This document shows, piece after piece, positions 8,562 through 17,463 of a stretch of DNA of 64,000 bases; the first letter of the stretch is position 1, and the number at the start of each line of letters is the position of its first letter. This DNA is from Gemmatimonadota bacterium. GTDB lineage: Bacteria; Gemmatimonadota; Gemmatimonadetes; Longimicrobiales; Gaopeijiaceae. The stretch is taken from contig JBBEBG010000001.1 of assembly GCA_040882465.1 (NCBI GenBank), forward strand, positions 57,075-121,074, written 5' to 3'. Below the pieces are notes generated by a model. The model saw nothing but the letters and a program-made list of their open reading frames with translations, was not told where the DNA came from and made no database searches. Position numbers and translations under genes: made by a program.

Positions 8562-9704
8562 ATGGCCGTTCGCCTTCCGTCCCGGCGTGAACCGGATACG
8601 CACGGTGCCTCGGGCGACGCAGGTCCCCTATCGTCCGACAACGCCGATCCGCATCCCCTCCGGACGATCGCCGAGGGCATCGTCGCCCACTGGGACGACC
8701 GATCGTCGGGCTGGATGGCGCAAAAGGAGGAGGTGCAGGAGGCCCTTACGCGCATCGAGGTGGAGATCGAGCGAATCCGCGCCGGACGGGGACTTCCTTC
8801 GATCGGGGAACCCCCCGCGCGCCCCCTCCTCGATCACCGCCTTTGCGAGGCGATCCGGATCGAGCTCCTTCGCGACTGGGCCGGGACACAAAAGGGTTGC
8901 GGGCAGTGGCCTCCTCAGACCATCCTAGAGATCCTCGCCGCGTTGGAGGAGTATCGCGGGCTCCTGCGGCCGGGAGGGACCGAGGAGCTCGCCGCGCGCC
9001 TCGCGGAACCGGACGCCTTCGAGCTCGTGGTCGAGTTGGCGCACGATCTCCGATCTCCGCTCAACTCGATCCTCTTCCTTTCCGAGGTGCTTCGATCCGG
9101 GCACAGCGGCCCGGTCACGGACCACCAATGGAAGCAGCTCGGGTTAGTCTACAGCGCAACGTTGGGGATTGTGTCGGTCGTGAGCGACGTGATGGATCTC
9201 GCGAGCGAGCAGAAGGGCACGGTGATCGAGGACCCGAGCCCGTTTTCGATCGGGTCCGTCTTCGACTCGGTTCAGAAAATGGTGGGGCCCATGGCGGAAG
9301 AGAAGGGAATCTCACTCGAGTTCCGACTTCCGGATTACGACCGCTGTCTCGGAACCCCGGGGCCGCTTGGCCGCATCTTGCTCAATCTCACCACCAACGC
9401 CCTCAAGTTCACCGACGACGGATGGGTTCGGGTCTCCGCGGAGAAGCTCGGGCGCTCCATCGTGGAATTCTCGGTGCAGGACACGGGGCGGGGAATCCGT
9501 GAGGAGGAAATCGGACGGCTCTTCCAGCCCTTCAGGAAGTCCCCTCACCGGAGCGGCTACTTCTTTTCGGGGAGCGGACTCGGCCTGTCGATCGTGAAGC
9601 GGCTACTCGCGGCTCTCGGATCAGAGCTCAAAATCGAGAGCACCATGGGCGAAGGGAGCCGCTTCTCCTTCCGGGTGGAGCTTCCCACGGTGCCTGCTGT
9701 ATGA
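8562..9704 (+). CDS. Soluble sensor histidine kinase paired with the activator
   Basis: The protein has 380 residues and no membrane segment or signal peptide. An N-terminal region of about 150 residues matches no domain I can name. The dimerisation/phospho-acceptor H-box is ELAHDLRSPLNSILFL. The ATP-binding domain has an N-box (LLNLTTNALKF), G1 (DTGRGI) and G2 (GSGLGLSIV). It should phosphorylate the receiver of the activator encoded just upstream (5-bp gap, same operon), in response to an unknown cytoplasmic signal. The 252 bp after it, up to 9957, hold a GGCCCC/GGGGCC hairpin (about 9909-9926) and no recognised promoter. Confidence 0.92.
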   Translation: MAVRLPSRREPDTHGASGDAGPLSSDNADPHPLRTIAEGIVAHWDDRSSGWMAQKEEVQEALTRIEVEIERIRAGRGLPSIGEPPARPLLDHRLCEAIRIELLRDWAGTQKGCGQWPPQTILEILAALEEYRGLLRPGGTEELAARLAEPDAFELVVELAHDLRSPLNSILFLSEVLRSGHSGPVTDHQWKQLGLVYSATLGIVSVVSDVMDLASEQKGTVIEDPSPFSIGSVFDSVQKMVGPMAEEKGISLEFRLPDYDRCLGTPGPLGRILLNLTTNALKFTDDGWVRVSAEKLGRSIVEFSVQDTGRGIREEEIGRLFQPFRKSPHRSGYFFSGSGLGLSIVKRLLAALGSELKIESTMGEGSRFSFRVELPTVPAV

Positions 9705-9956
9705 GAGATTCATCGCATTGTGGCGCCATCGCATCAGACGTTGGCTCACCACGCCAGATTTTGGGCTCGACACGAGAAGACCAATCAATGGAAGTTTTGC
9801 CGATAAATGACTTACAGATGGTTAGGGTCCATGCGTAGGCCTGAGAACGGCCCTTGCATGGATGGGTCGACGTCCGGAGGAACGCGTCCCGCGCCACCAC
9901 CGGAGGACCGGCCCCAGAGGGGGCCGATCCATGTCCGACTCGGCCAAGTGAACTCC

Positions 9957-10730
9957 ATGTCCAACTCCTCGTCCAGCCCCGAAGACGCGATTCGGTCCGC
10001 CACCTTGCCCGAAGGCGACCTCCCGATCGCTTCCACCGCGGCGATGCGGGAGTTTCGGCGCGATCGCCGCGCACGCAACCGTTGGAACAGCGTGGGCGAC
10101 CGGAACATTCGGCGGCTGAACGTGCTTGTGGCCGCAGTGGGGCTCGTCCTGGCGATCCCGCTCATCACGATCATCGCGATGGCTGTGAAGCTCACGTCGA
10201 GAGGCCCCGTGCTCTACCGGCAGCAGCGGGTCGGACACGACCGGCGCGAGTACCGCGGCCCCGGGTGGGAGAACGGACGACGCCAGTCGGACACGGGTGG
10301 GAAGATCTTCACGATGTACAAGTTCCGAACCATGTACACCCGCGCGGTGGATCAACAGGTCTGGGCGCGCCCGGACGATCCCCGGATCACGCCCGTCGGG
10401 CGGATCCTGCGGAAGTACCGGCTTGACGAGCTCCCGCAGCTCGTCAACGTGATTCGCGGCGAGATGAACATCGTGGGGCCCCGTCCAGAGCAGCCCGAGA
10501 TCTTCCAAAAACTTCGGAGCCACGTGGAAGGATACGCGGAACGGCAGGCGGTTCTCCCCGGAATCACAGGGTGGGCACAGGTCAACCACCACTACGATCA
10601 GTGCCTCGACGACGTGCGGAGGAAGGTGGGGCTCGACCTGGAATACATCCGGAAGCGCTCTCCCGCCGAAGATCTCCGTATCATGGCCCGAACGCTTCCG
10701 GTCATGGTCCGCCGGAAGGGCTCGGTTTGA
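9957..10730 (+). CDS. Priming undecaprenyl-phosphate sugar-1-phosphate transferase
   Basis: From ATG 9957 this is a 257-residue member of the bacterial sugar transferase family. One membrane segment (LNVLVAAVGLVLAIPLITIIAM) is followed by the catalytic domain. The latter has SRGPVLYRQQRVG, FTMYKFRTM, ITPVGRILRKYRLDELPQL, MNIVGPRPE and LPGITGWAQVN, all family hallmarks including the basic KFRTM and DELPQ motifs. By family it transfers a sugar-1-phosphate to undecaprenyl phosphate, the first committed step of repeat-unit assembly. An upstream in-frame ATG at 9807 would add 50 residues of low-complexity sequence and seems less likely. The gene is convergent with the GT2 gene ending at 10736, with only 5 bp between. 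Confidence 0.93.
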   Translation: MSNSSSSPEDAIRSATLPEGDLPIASTAAMREFRRDRRARNRWNSVGDRNIRRLNVLVAAVGLVLAIPLITIIAMAVKLTSRGPVLYRQQRVGHDRREYRGPGWENGRRQSDTGGKIFTMYKFRTMYTRAVDQQVWARPDDPRITPVGRILRKYRLDELPQLVNVIRGEMNIVGPRPEQPEIFQKLRSHVEGYAERQAVLPGITGWAQVNHHYDQCLDDVRRKVGLDLEYIRKRSPAEDLRIMARTLPVMVRRKGSV

Positions 10731-10735
10731 GGCGG

Positions 10736-11920
10736 TCAGGCTGACGCCGGCCCCTTTTCCCTTCGCGTAGGCTCCCAGACGGCGTCTCTCCGTCCGCCGA
10801 GTGCACGTAGCGCGGCATGCATCGCCGCTACGTTGCCCGCGAGACCGAACGCCGGAACCTGAAGGAGTTTTGGCAGGGGCCGCCCGTCCCCGAGTCGCCA
10901 ACCCACCGCTCCCAGCGCGACCCCGAGGACCCCCGCGGCCAGAACCCCCCACAGTACGGGAAATTCCGGCGCAAGGAGGGCTACACCCACCGCCCCCATC
11001 AGCGCCACCCACGGGACGCCCCAGCGGCACACTTTGTGGCTGAAGAGCATCCAGGCGAAGGCTCCGTGACGGATCGGGTTCAAGAGGGCCCGCCGGTCCA
11101 GGAGCGTGGTCATCCCTCGCGTCATCGTCCTGACCTTGCGCCCGTACTCCCGGCGGAGCGACGAAGTGCGAGGGACGAGGCAGACCGCACGCGGGACGGA
11201 AACGGCGCGGTACCCGTTTTCACGACACTTGAGTGCCGCCGCGAAGTCCCGGCTCAGATGAGGTGCGACCGGGATTTTGTGAAGATGGGTCCGGATGGCG
11301 TAGAAACATCCGGACGCCCCCACGATTCCCGACACTTCGGTTTCGAGGTCGCGGATCCACATTTCGTACCCGACGTAGCCCGATTCCCCGAGGTTGGCGG
11401 GCTCGTCCGTGCGGCTCACGCTCAGGTCTCGCCCCGATGCGAGCCCGACCGACGGGTCGGAAAGGGCTGCGATCAGCGGCTTGAGAGCGTCCGGAAGGAT
11501 CCGTGTGGACGCGTCCGTGTTCACTACGATCTCGGCCCGGATGCAGCCGGAGGCCGCGTTCTCGGCCGCCGTCTTTCCGCCTCGTTCGGGAAGGCGGAGG
11601 AACTCGACGCCGCGGTCAAGGTACCGGCTCACGATCTCGTCGGTTCGATCCGTCGAGCCGTCCGACACAATCAGGACCTGCCGCTTGCCGGGGGGATAGT
11701 CGAGCGCCGCGAGGCTCTCGAGGAGCCCTTCCGCCTGGCTCTCTTCGTTGTACATCGCGACCGTGATCGTCACGTCCGGCCAACTCCCGGGAGGCGCTTG
11801 GAGGAGCCCCTTCCCTCGACCCAATGCGGAGAGGATCTTCAGGGCCAAGGGATACCCGAGATAGGTATAGGCGACGAAGGCCGTCGCGAAGACCACGGCG
11901 GCCGCGCCGAGTAAGGTCAT
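10736..11920 (-). CDS. Membrane GT2 glycosyltransferase
   Basis: The protein has 394 residues. An N-terminal helix (FATAFVAYTYLGYPL) precedes a GT2 domain with VTITVAMYNEE, VSDGSTDRT, a DxD-like NTDAST and a possible catalytic-base region SRDF. At least three hydrophobic segments follow after about residue 290 (for example GVPWVALMGAVGVALLAPEF). The layout resembles processive or lipid-linked GT2 enzymes, but a clear QxxRW motif is absent; RREYGRKVR stands in that region. Linkage and donor cannot be read from sequence. It starts at ATG 11920, seven nt after the stop codon of the upstream GT4 gene begins, so the two form an operon. Confidence 0.88.
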   Translation of the reverse strand: MTLLGAAAVVFATAFVAYTYLGYPLALKILSALGRGKGLLQAPPGSWPDVTITVAMYNEESQAEGLLESLAALDYPPGKRQVLIVSDGSTDRTDEIVSRYLDRGVEFLRLPERGGKTAAENAASGCIRAEIVVNTDASTRILPDALKPLIAALSDPSVGLASGRDLSVSRTDEPANLGESGYVGYEMWIRDLETEVSGIVGASGCFYAIRTHLHKIPVAPHLSRDFAAALKCRENGYRAVSVPRAVCLVPRTSSLRREYGRKVRTMTRGMTTLLDRRALLNPIRHGAFAWMLFSHKVCRWGVPWVALMGAVGVALLAPEFPVLWGVLAAGVLGVALGAVGWRLGDGRPLPKLLQVPAFGLAGNVAAMHAALRALGGRRDAVWEPTRREKGPASA

Positions 11921-11924
11921 GACA

Positions 11925-13034
11925 TCAGCGGGGTGCAGGATGAGTCCGGAGGAGCGAAGAATACAGGGCCTCGTACCGATCCAGCCAGGGTCCGGGAGCG
12001 AAGTCCAGGTCGAGGCGACGGCGGGCGCGGGCCGCGCGCACCTTCGCGGCCTCCGGTTCATTTCGGACCGTCTGGATTGCGGCGGCGAGCCCTTCCGGAT
12101 CGTCGGACGAGACGAGAAGGGCTTCCTTCCTCACCACATCGGGGACCCCGCCCACGGCCGTCGCGACGATCGGAACCGAGGCCTCCATCGCCTCGAAAAG
12201 CGCGATCGGCGTCCCCTCGGTCCGGGAGCTGAGAACGAAGAGATCGAAGGCGGTGAAGAGCCTGCCCGCGGACGGGATCGCACCGTGGAATCGAATCGTC
12301 GCGTCGGCCTTTCGGCTCGCGATCCCCTCCCCCACTTCTCGAAGGGGTCCGTCTCCGATGAACGAAGCGGAAAGCTGTGCATCTGCAATCCTCTCGAGCG
12401 CGCCGAGGAGGACATCCGGACCCTTCTCCCGACTCAGGCGGCCCACCCAGCCGATGAGAAAGGCCTCGGGCGGCACCCCGAGGATCCGACGCGCCTCCTC
12501 CCGCGAAACCAGGGCGTGCCGGGTGCTCCAGGCATTCGGAATGAAGTGGACGCGATCCTCGGCAACCCGCCGCTCGCGGAGCCTTTCCTCGATCGCGCGG
12601 GAAACCGCGACGACCGCGTCCGCCTTCCGCACCGCCCTCACCTGCAGCACCTCGTAGATTCGATTCTTCCAGTTTCCTCCAGTGAACCCGTGGAGGGTGG
12701 TGACATGGGGAATCCCCAACGGACGGGCCGCGCCAGCGTGGAGAACGTCCGGCCGGTAGCCGTGCGTGTGGAGCACGTCGGCGCGGAGTGCATCGAGTGC
12801 CTCGCGGACACCCCGGATCTCACGCAGGTAGGCGCGCGAGGAGACGACCAGGGGGATGACCTGCACGCCCGCTTCCTGGAGGGGAACGATGAGAGGGTGG
12901 GCCGCGTCGCCGGGCGCGAGAACGAGAGCGGCGGCGACTTCGTGACCGCGCGCGCGTTGTCCTCCCGCAAGGCGGATGACGACCTCCTCCAACCCACCCG
13001 TCGTCGCGGGGGCCAGGGTGTGGAGAATCTTCAT
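11925..13034 (-). CDS. GT4 family glycosyltransferase
   Basis: This 369-residue GT-B fold enzyme starts at ATG 13034. Its N-terminal half has KILHTLAPATTGGLEEVV and VLHTHGYRPD. The donor-binding C-terminal half has GWVGRLSREKGPDVLL, the E-x7-E region SRTEGTPIALFEAMEA and VGGVPDVV. By family it is a retaining transferase acting in the cytoplasm on the lipid-linked repeat unit. It is cotranscribed with the GT2 gene at 10736. Its start codon overlaps the earliest possible start of the divergent phosphatase gene. No sigma-54-like site was found in front of it, so its promoter must lie within or beyond the phosphatase coding region. Confidence 0.92.
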   Translation of the reverse strand: MKILHTLAPATTGGLEEVVIRLAGGQRARGHEVAAALVLAPGDAAHPLIVPLQEAGVQVIPLVVSSRAYLREIRGVREALDALRADVLHTHGYRPDVLHAGAARPLGIPHVTTLHGFTGGNWKNRIYEVLQVRAVRKADAVVAVSRAIEERLRERRVAEDRVHFIPNAWSTRHALVSREEARRILGVPPEAFLIGWVGRLSREKGPDVLLGALERIADAQLSASFIGDGPLREVGEGIASRKADATIRFHGAIPSAGRLFTAFDLFVLSSRTEGTPIALFEAMEASVPIVATAVGGVPDVVRKEALLVSSDDPEGLAAAIQTVRNEPEAAKVRAARARRRLDLDFAPGPWLDRYEALYSSLLRTHPAPR

Positions 13035-13099
13035 TGAAGCTGCACCCCGTCTCGCTCCTTCGTTCTTGGGTGCGCGCGGCGCGCTCGTTTCGCGACGGG

Positions 13100-13663
13100 A
13101 TGTTGCATCCCCTCCGACGCCGGAGGGCGCGAGGGATCTTAAGGGGAACTCAGCACCCTCGCTCGGTCCTCTTTCTCTGCACGGGAAACATATGCCGGAG
13201 CCCTTATGCCGAGAAGGTGTTCGGGCGCTTCCTTTCCGATGGAGAGAAGGCCGCAGTGGAAGTCTTCTCGGCCGGTTTCCTCGGCGCGGACCGGCGTTCC
13301 CCGGAAGAGGCCGTCGTCGCCGCGGCGCTCCGCTCGGTCTCGCTGGATTCCCATCGCTCTCGTACGGTGGACCGAGCGCTCCTTTCCAGGGCCGACATCG
13401 TGGTCGCCATGGAGGTGGACCACTTACGCCGGCTTCGAAGTGTGCAGGGGAGCGAACCGCTTCCCTCGATTCTTCTCGGCGATCTAGACCCCGAGACTCC
13501 CAGGCGGCGCGAGATCCAGGATCCTTGGGGGCACCCTCCGGAAGTGTTCGACGCAAGCTTCGACCGGATCGATCGCTGCCTCGGAGAACTTGCGAAGCTC
13601 GCATACTCCCGTGCGGCCCCGGAAACACCCGCCTCGCCGGGGCTCGGCCACCCTGGCGACTGA
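13100..13663 (+). CDS. Low-molecular-weight protein tyrosine phosphatase
   Basis: From ATG 13100 this is a 187-residue LMW-PTP with the CX5R active site CTGNICRS (27-34) near the N-terminus, SAGF in the middle and the general-acid motif DPWG (Asp141). A TTG at 13034 is possible but would overlap the divergent GT4 start. By family it dephosphorylates the tyrosine cluster of BY-kinases such as the Wzc-like protein at 4181-6637. The pair is here split between two transcription units. The ATP-grasp gene follows by 19 bp, in the same operon. The basic stretch LRRRRAR before the domain is unusual and could mean the start is further downstream. Confidence 0.9.
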   Translation: MLHPLRRRRARGILRGTQHPRSVLFLCTGNICRSPYAEKVFGRFLSDGEKAAVEVFSAGFLGADRRSPEEAVVAAALRSVSLDSHRSRTVDRALLSRADIVVAMEVDHLRRLRSVQGSEPLPSILLGDLDPETPRRREIQDPWGHPPEVFDASFDRIDRCLGELAKLAYSRAAPETPASPGLGHPGD

Positions 13664-13682
13664 CCCAAACCGACGGAGGGCG

Positions 13683-14891
13683 ATGCACTCCGCCCTCGTG
13701 ACCGACGGAAACGAGCGAGCCGCGCTCGCCACGACTCGGGCCCTGGGAAGCGCCGGGTTCCGGGTCTTCGTGGCATCCCCCACTGGCCGGTCACTCGCCG
13801 GCGCCTCCCGCTTCTCGGCGGGCGACTTTCGGGTCCCCGATCCTCTTGAGGACCCGGACGCCTTCCTGGCGGGGCTCGCGGCATCCCTGGAGAGCTCCGG
13901 GGCGACCATCCTCTTACCGATTTCGGAGGCTTCGCTCCGGGCCGTCCTCCCCGCCAGAGAGCGGTTCGGGCCCACGACGATCCCCTTCCCCGCCGCACCG
14001 CTCTTCGACGCCGTCTCCGACAAGGCGAGGGTCGCCGAGCGCGCGCGGGAGATCGGGGTCGCCACCCCTACGATCGAGGTGGCCGAAGACGCGGAAGGGC
14101 TTTCTGCGCTCGCCGAAAGGGCGGGAATGTCCTTCCCTCTGGTCCTCAAGCCCACCCGGTCCGTCGTCGAGGGGTCCTCGGGGCGGCTCAGGACCACGGT
14201 CTCGTACGTTCGGAGCCCGGCCGAGCTCCGCGAGCTCGCTCCCCAACTCTCCTCGGCCACCTTTCCCATCCTCGTGCAGCGACGCGTCGTGGGCCCCGGG
14301 GTCGGCGTCTTTCTTCTCATGCACAAGGGCGAAGTGCTGGCGCGCCTCGCACATCGTCGCCTTCGGGAGAAGCCGCCTTCCGGAGGCGTGAGCGTCCTCA
14401 GGGAAAGCGTGCGTGTAACAGAGCCCCTCTTCTCGGCCTCGGCGGAACTGCTCCGCTCGTTCGGCTGGGAGGGTGTCGCGATGGTCGAATACAAGCTGGA
14501 CCGCGACTCCGGAGAATACCATCTCATGGAGATCAATGGGCGGCTATGGGGATCGCTCCAGCTCGCCATCGACGCCGGAGTCGACTTTCCGACCCTGCTC
14601 GTGCGATGTGCCTCGGGAGAGGCTGTGGCGGCATCGCTCGACTATCGGATTGGGGTGCGGACCCGATGGATGCTCGGCGACCTGGATCACCTCCTGGCCC
14701 GCCTGATGCGGACGCGCGAAAGGCTCGGGCTCCCTCCCGGCGCCCCGGGGCGGATTGGCGCTTCGCTCGCCTTTCTCAGGGGCTTTTTTCCACCGATTCG
14801 AGACGAAGTCTTCCGGATCAACGACCCGGCGCCGGCCTTTCGGGAAGCCGCGGGTTGGCTCCGGGATTCCTTCCGCCTCCTCGGATCCTAG
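13683..14891 (+). CDS. ATP-grasp carboxylate-amine ligase-like protein
   Basis: The 402-residue protein starts at ATG 13683 with a GGAGG Shine-Dalgarno. Its Rossmann-like N-terminal domain (SALVTDGNERAALATTRAL) is followed by an ATP-grasp fold, with FPLVLKPTRSVVEGSSG (ATP-binding lysine and glycine loop), ILVQRRVVGPGVGVF and the metal-binding LMEINGRLWGSLQLA. Such proteins in EPS clusters attach an amino acid or another amine to a carboxylate, often on a sugar; the substrate here is unknown. Its TAG stop forms the left tip of the palindromic element at 14889-15053. Cotranscribed with the phosphatase. Confidence 0.88.
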   Translation: MHSALVTDGNERAALATTRALGSAGFRVFVASPTGRSLAGASRFSAGDFRVPDPLEDPDAFLAGLAASLESSGATILLPISEASLRAVLPARERFGPTTIPFPAAPLFDAVSDKARVAERAREIGVATPTIEVAEDAEGLSALAERAGMSFPLVLKPTRSVVEGSSGRLRTTVSYVRSPAELRELAPQLSSATFPILVQRRVVGPGVGVFLLMHKGEVLARLAHRRLREKPPSGGVSVLRESVRVTEPLFSASAELLRSFGWEGVAMVEYKLDRDSGEYHLMEINGRLWGSLQLAIDAGVDFPTLLVRCASGEAVAASLDYRIGVRTRWMLGDLDHLLARLMRTRERLGLPPGAPGRIGASLAFLRGFFPPIRDEVFRINDPAPAFREAAGWLRDSFRLLGS

Positions 14892-15053
14892 TGTCGTGGA
14901 GCAGAAGTCCTGTTCAGCACCGAGAGCGCTGATGCGCCGTTCTGGCAAGGCGCGCCGACGAGGAATGGCCGGGCTATTGCGAGCGAGGTGCAACACAGCC
15001 AGAGCGGATGCAGCGGCGCTCGAATGCGACAGGACTTCTGCTCCACTGCACTA
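14889..15053. repeat. Palindromic MITE/REP-like element of about 165 bp
   Basis: Perfect 17-bp arms, TGGAGCAGAAGTCCTGT (14897-14913) and its reverse complement (15029-15045), are extended outward by TAGTG/CACTA with a short mismatch. Inward, an imperfect stem reaches GTTCTGGC/GCCAGAGC. The centre (about 14947-14997) is GC-rich and has no reading frame. The element exactly fills the gap between two convergent genes and can fold into a long hairpin, so it may also terminate transcription. No transposase is linked. The structure suggests a miniature mobile element, which is an inference. Confidence 0.8.
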
Positions 15054-15055
15054 CG

Positions 15056-16294
15056 CTAGGAGGGCCTCTCGAAGCCGTGGGCGGGTGGGTCGCCCTTTCG
15101 TCCCCCGAGGGCTGACGCGATTCGCTCCGCGATCTTGGGCGTGACGAAGCGATGCGTGGGCAGGGTCAGAAGCTCCGCCGCCAGTCGCCGGGCCACCGGC
15201 ATCTCGGAAGTCGGTTCGAGGATGCAGCCCTTCAGGGCGGGAAGTTCCGGGAGCGCTAAGGGATACCCAGGCATGATTCCGAGCGCGCGAGCCGTCCCGG
15301 GGTCTCGCAAGGCCCTGCTCCCCCCCTCGACGAGAACGGGAAGCCTCAGATACCCGGGCTCCCCTCCCGAAGCGGGCCGGACCCGAGACACCCCCGGCAC
15401 CTCCGCGATTCTGGCCTCCAGGTCGAACGCGCAGGCCCGGCGCGAGGCCGCCTCGGTGGCGGATGATTCGGCCGTGCGGCGGGCCAGCTGGAGGGAGAAC
15501 TTCGTCATCTTCCTCACTGGAACCGGCGGGTGATACATCGTTTCGCCCAGCGCGAGGCCGGGAATCGCCGCTGGGATCGCATAGAGCCCCGGACGCCCGA
15601 GGATCCACTGAGCGGTCGTTGTTACAGCCGCGCGTCCACCCCACCCCGACACGGCACCCCGCGCGCCCTTCGCGTGGCGAAGCCGACCTGCCATCTCCCC
15701 GCGAGCGAGGAGCGCGCCTCCTCCCCCTCCGGTCCATCCCTTCCCCCGGCCGAAGCTGAGGACGCTGAGCGCACCTAGCTCACCGATCAGACGGCCTGCC
15801 CAGCTCCCGCCTCCTCCCTGCGCCGCGTCCTCGACGAGCACGACTCCGTGCTCGTGCGCCAAGATCTCCAGGGGCTCCCATGCGACGGGAAGGCCGAAGA
15901 GGGGCGCCGCCACGAGGACCCCTGCTCCGCGAGCGAGGGCCGCTTCGACACTCGCGAGGTCCGGACCAAGCGTCACGGGATCGAGGTCGTAAAAGATGAC
16001 CGGGGAATCGCTTCCGATCGCCGCGCTCGCCAGATCGAAGCAGGCGTAGGCCGGGAGCGCCACGGCGGGATTCGAACCGCGTGGGCGGGCGGACGCGGCG
16101 ATGGTCAGGGCGAGTTGAAGCGCCTGAGTCCCGCTTCCGCAGGTTGCCACTTCCATTGCGTGGAACCGAAGGGCCAGCGCCCTCTCGAGCGCCCCTTCAG
16201 CTTCCTTCCGGGAGGCGGATGCTACAGCGAGCGCGGCCCCGATGATCTCACTGCCCCGGACCGGCGAATGCGCGGGCGGAATCGGGAGGGTCAC
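15056..16294 (-). CDS. DegT/DnrJ/EryC1 family aminotransferase-like protein
   Basis: From GTG 16294 this is a 412-residue PLP fold-type I protein of the sugar aminotransferase family. Motifs are ATCGSGTQALQLAL (phosphate-binding region), FGLPVAWEPLEILAHEHGVVLVEDAAQGGG (shown in two parts: FGLPVAWEPLE and VVLVEDAAQ, the latter with the PLP-contacting Asp) and the likely Schiff-base lysine in SFGRGKGWTGGGGG. The last region departs from the usual SF-x-K-x4-GDGG form, so the substrate may be atypical. By family it aminates a keto-sugar nucleotide, or acts as a dehydratase. It is the last gene of the operon starting at 20302. The C-terminal half is less conserved to my eye. Confidence 0.83.
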   Translation of the reverse strand: MTLPIPPAHSPVRGSEIIGAALAVASASRKEAEGALERALALRFHAMEVATCGSGTQALQLALTIAASARPRGSNPAVALPAYACFDLASAAIGSDSPVIFYDLDPVTLGPDLASVEAALARGAGVLVAAPLFGLPVAWEPLEILAHEHGVVLVEDAAQGGGGSWAGRLIGELGALSVLSFGRGKGWTGGGGGALLARGEMAGRLRHAKGARGAVSGWGGRAAVTTTAQWILGRPGLYAIPAAIPGLALGETMYHPPVPVRKMTKFSLQLARRTAESSATEAASRRACAFDLEARIAEVPGVSRVRPASGGEPGYLRLPVLVEGGSRALRDPGTARALGIMPGYPLALPELPALKGCILEPTSEMPVARRLAAELLTLPTHRFVTPKIAERIASALGGRKGDPPAHGFERPS

Positions 16295-16349
16295 GGCCGG
16301 TGAGCCCGGCCGCCGCGCGGTGGACCCCTCCAGTCGCGGGGGGTCTTCG

Positions 16350-17414
16350 TCACGGAAGCCGACGCGCGAGAAGGGGACCGATGCGGTTGGCGATCGCCAG
16401 GGGCAGCCGGCTCCAGACTCGCGTCGCGAGCTGGAATAGGGGGCGATCCGGATTCGGTGTCTCGGACACCTCGGTCGGGGACCACTGCCCCCAGGGGAGC
16501 GGCTCATCTCGCCCGCCCCACTGGCTCTTGAACCGATGTGTCCCCCCTCCTGGCGTACATCGCCCGAAATTGAACGCGCGGTTTCCACGGCCGATCATCT
16601 CTTCCATGAAAGTCCAATAGAGCAGCATGTTGGGCGCCATCGCGTTGTACTTCCGAATGGAAGAGGCCCAGGTGATCTCGAATTCCCCTTGCCAGGCGAA
16701 GCCGCATCCCGCGGCGACCGCGGTGGCGCCCTTGTACACGCAGCCGAATTCCACGATGCCGGGAAAGATGTCCGCCACCCTTTCGAAGAAACGGGCGGGA
16801 AGGACCGGCGTGCCGAGGTCTCGCATGTTCTCGGCGAATATCCGATAAAAGGGCGCTCTCTCGCCCGGGCCGAATCGAGCGGTCATTCCCTCCTTCTGCG
16901 GACGGCGAATCTGACTCCGCACCTTCGATCGAATCCCCTTCTCCCAGAGCTCCGCCGGATCCTCCGGAAGGTCGAGCACGACCGTGATCTTCCGGTCGAA
17001 TCGCTTGAGCGGGGGTGCCGAAGGGGTTGCACGGTTCCGCAACTCGAGGAGCTTCACCCCCGTGGAGCGGGCGATCTCCACCGCGCGCTCCCCAAGGACC
17101 CGCCGTGCCTCATCGGTGCCGACGGCACCTCCATAGTTCAGGAAGGGCATGGAAAGGAGGTAGTTTCCGAAGAGTGCGCTCTGCACGTGGAAGAGGGGGA
17201 GAATTCCCTCCCACTCGCCACTCTCCTGCGATGCGACGAGGTAGGCGTGCTCGTGACCGAGCACGTCCCGAATAACTTCCCTCCACCCGGCCAAATGACA
17301 GAAACTGGCCGCCGGAGCGCGGCGAACGTAGTCGTCCCAGTGGGCCGCCTCCCCGTCGAATTCCCGGACGGTCAGTGTCCGCCCCGACAGTCCCTTCCCC
17401 TCACTCCCCGTCAT
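16350..17414 (-). CDS. FemAB-family protein of the XrtA/PEP-CTERM-associated type
   Basis: The 354-residue protein starts at ATG 17414 with a GGGAGG Shine-Dalgarno. It is a GNAT-fold FemAB relative with the pattern I associate with the exosortase-linked subfamily: GWREVIRDVLGHEHAYLVA, SALFGNYLLSMPFLNYGG, LELRNR, FNFGRCTPGGGTHRFKSQWG and the ending LPLAIANRIGPLLAR. FemAB enzymes transfer aminoacyl groups from aminoacyl-tRNA; the role in these EPS clusters is unproven. Its place between a GT2 and an aminotransferase gene suggests modification of the polymer or its lipid precursor with an amino acid. Note that no exosortase is present in the window. Confidence 0.9.
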   Translation of the reverse strand: MTGSEGKGLSGRTLTVREFDGEAAHWDDYVRRAPAASFCHLAGWREVIRDVLGHEHAYLVASQESGEWEGILPLFHVQSALFGNYLLSMPFLNYGGAVGTDEARRVLGERAVEIARSTGVKLLELRNRATPSAPPLKRFDRKITVVLDLPEDPAELWEKGIRSKVRSQIRRPQKEGMTARFGPGERAPFYRIFAENMRDLGTPVLPARFFERVADIFPGIVEFGCVYKGATAVAAGCGFAWQGEFEITWASSIRKYNAMAPNMLLYWTFMEEMIGRGNRAFNFGRCTPGGGTHRFKSQWGGRDEPLPWGQWSPTEVSETPNPDRPLFQLATRVWSRLPLAIANRIGPLLARRLP

Positions 17415-17463
17415 CGGATGGACCTCCCGCGGGGTGACAGGTCCGAGGCCCTCCCCCTCGCCC

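Noticed and set aside
9820-9860. Sigma-54 sites in front of the priming transferase
   Set aside because: GG pairs near 9810-9860 give either an 11-nt gap or a GC without TTGC; none reaches the quality of the eight accepted sites.
9822-11030. 402-residue open frame on the - strand across the priming transferase
   Set aside because: It is opposite a well-defined sugar transferase and has no recognisable domain.
16067-16080. GGGATTCGAACCGC resembles the T-arm of a tRNA
   Set aside because: It lies inside the DegT-family gene and encodes part of its RGSNPAVA segment. No acceptor, D or anticodon arm surrounds it.
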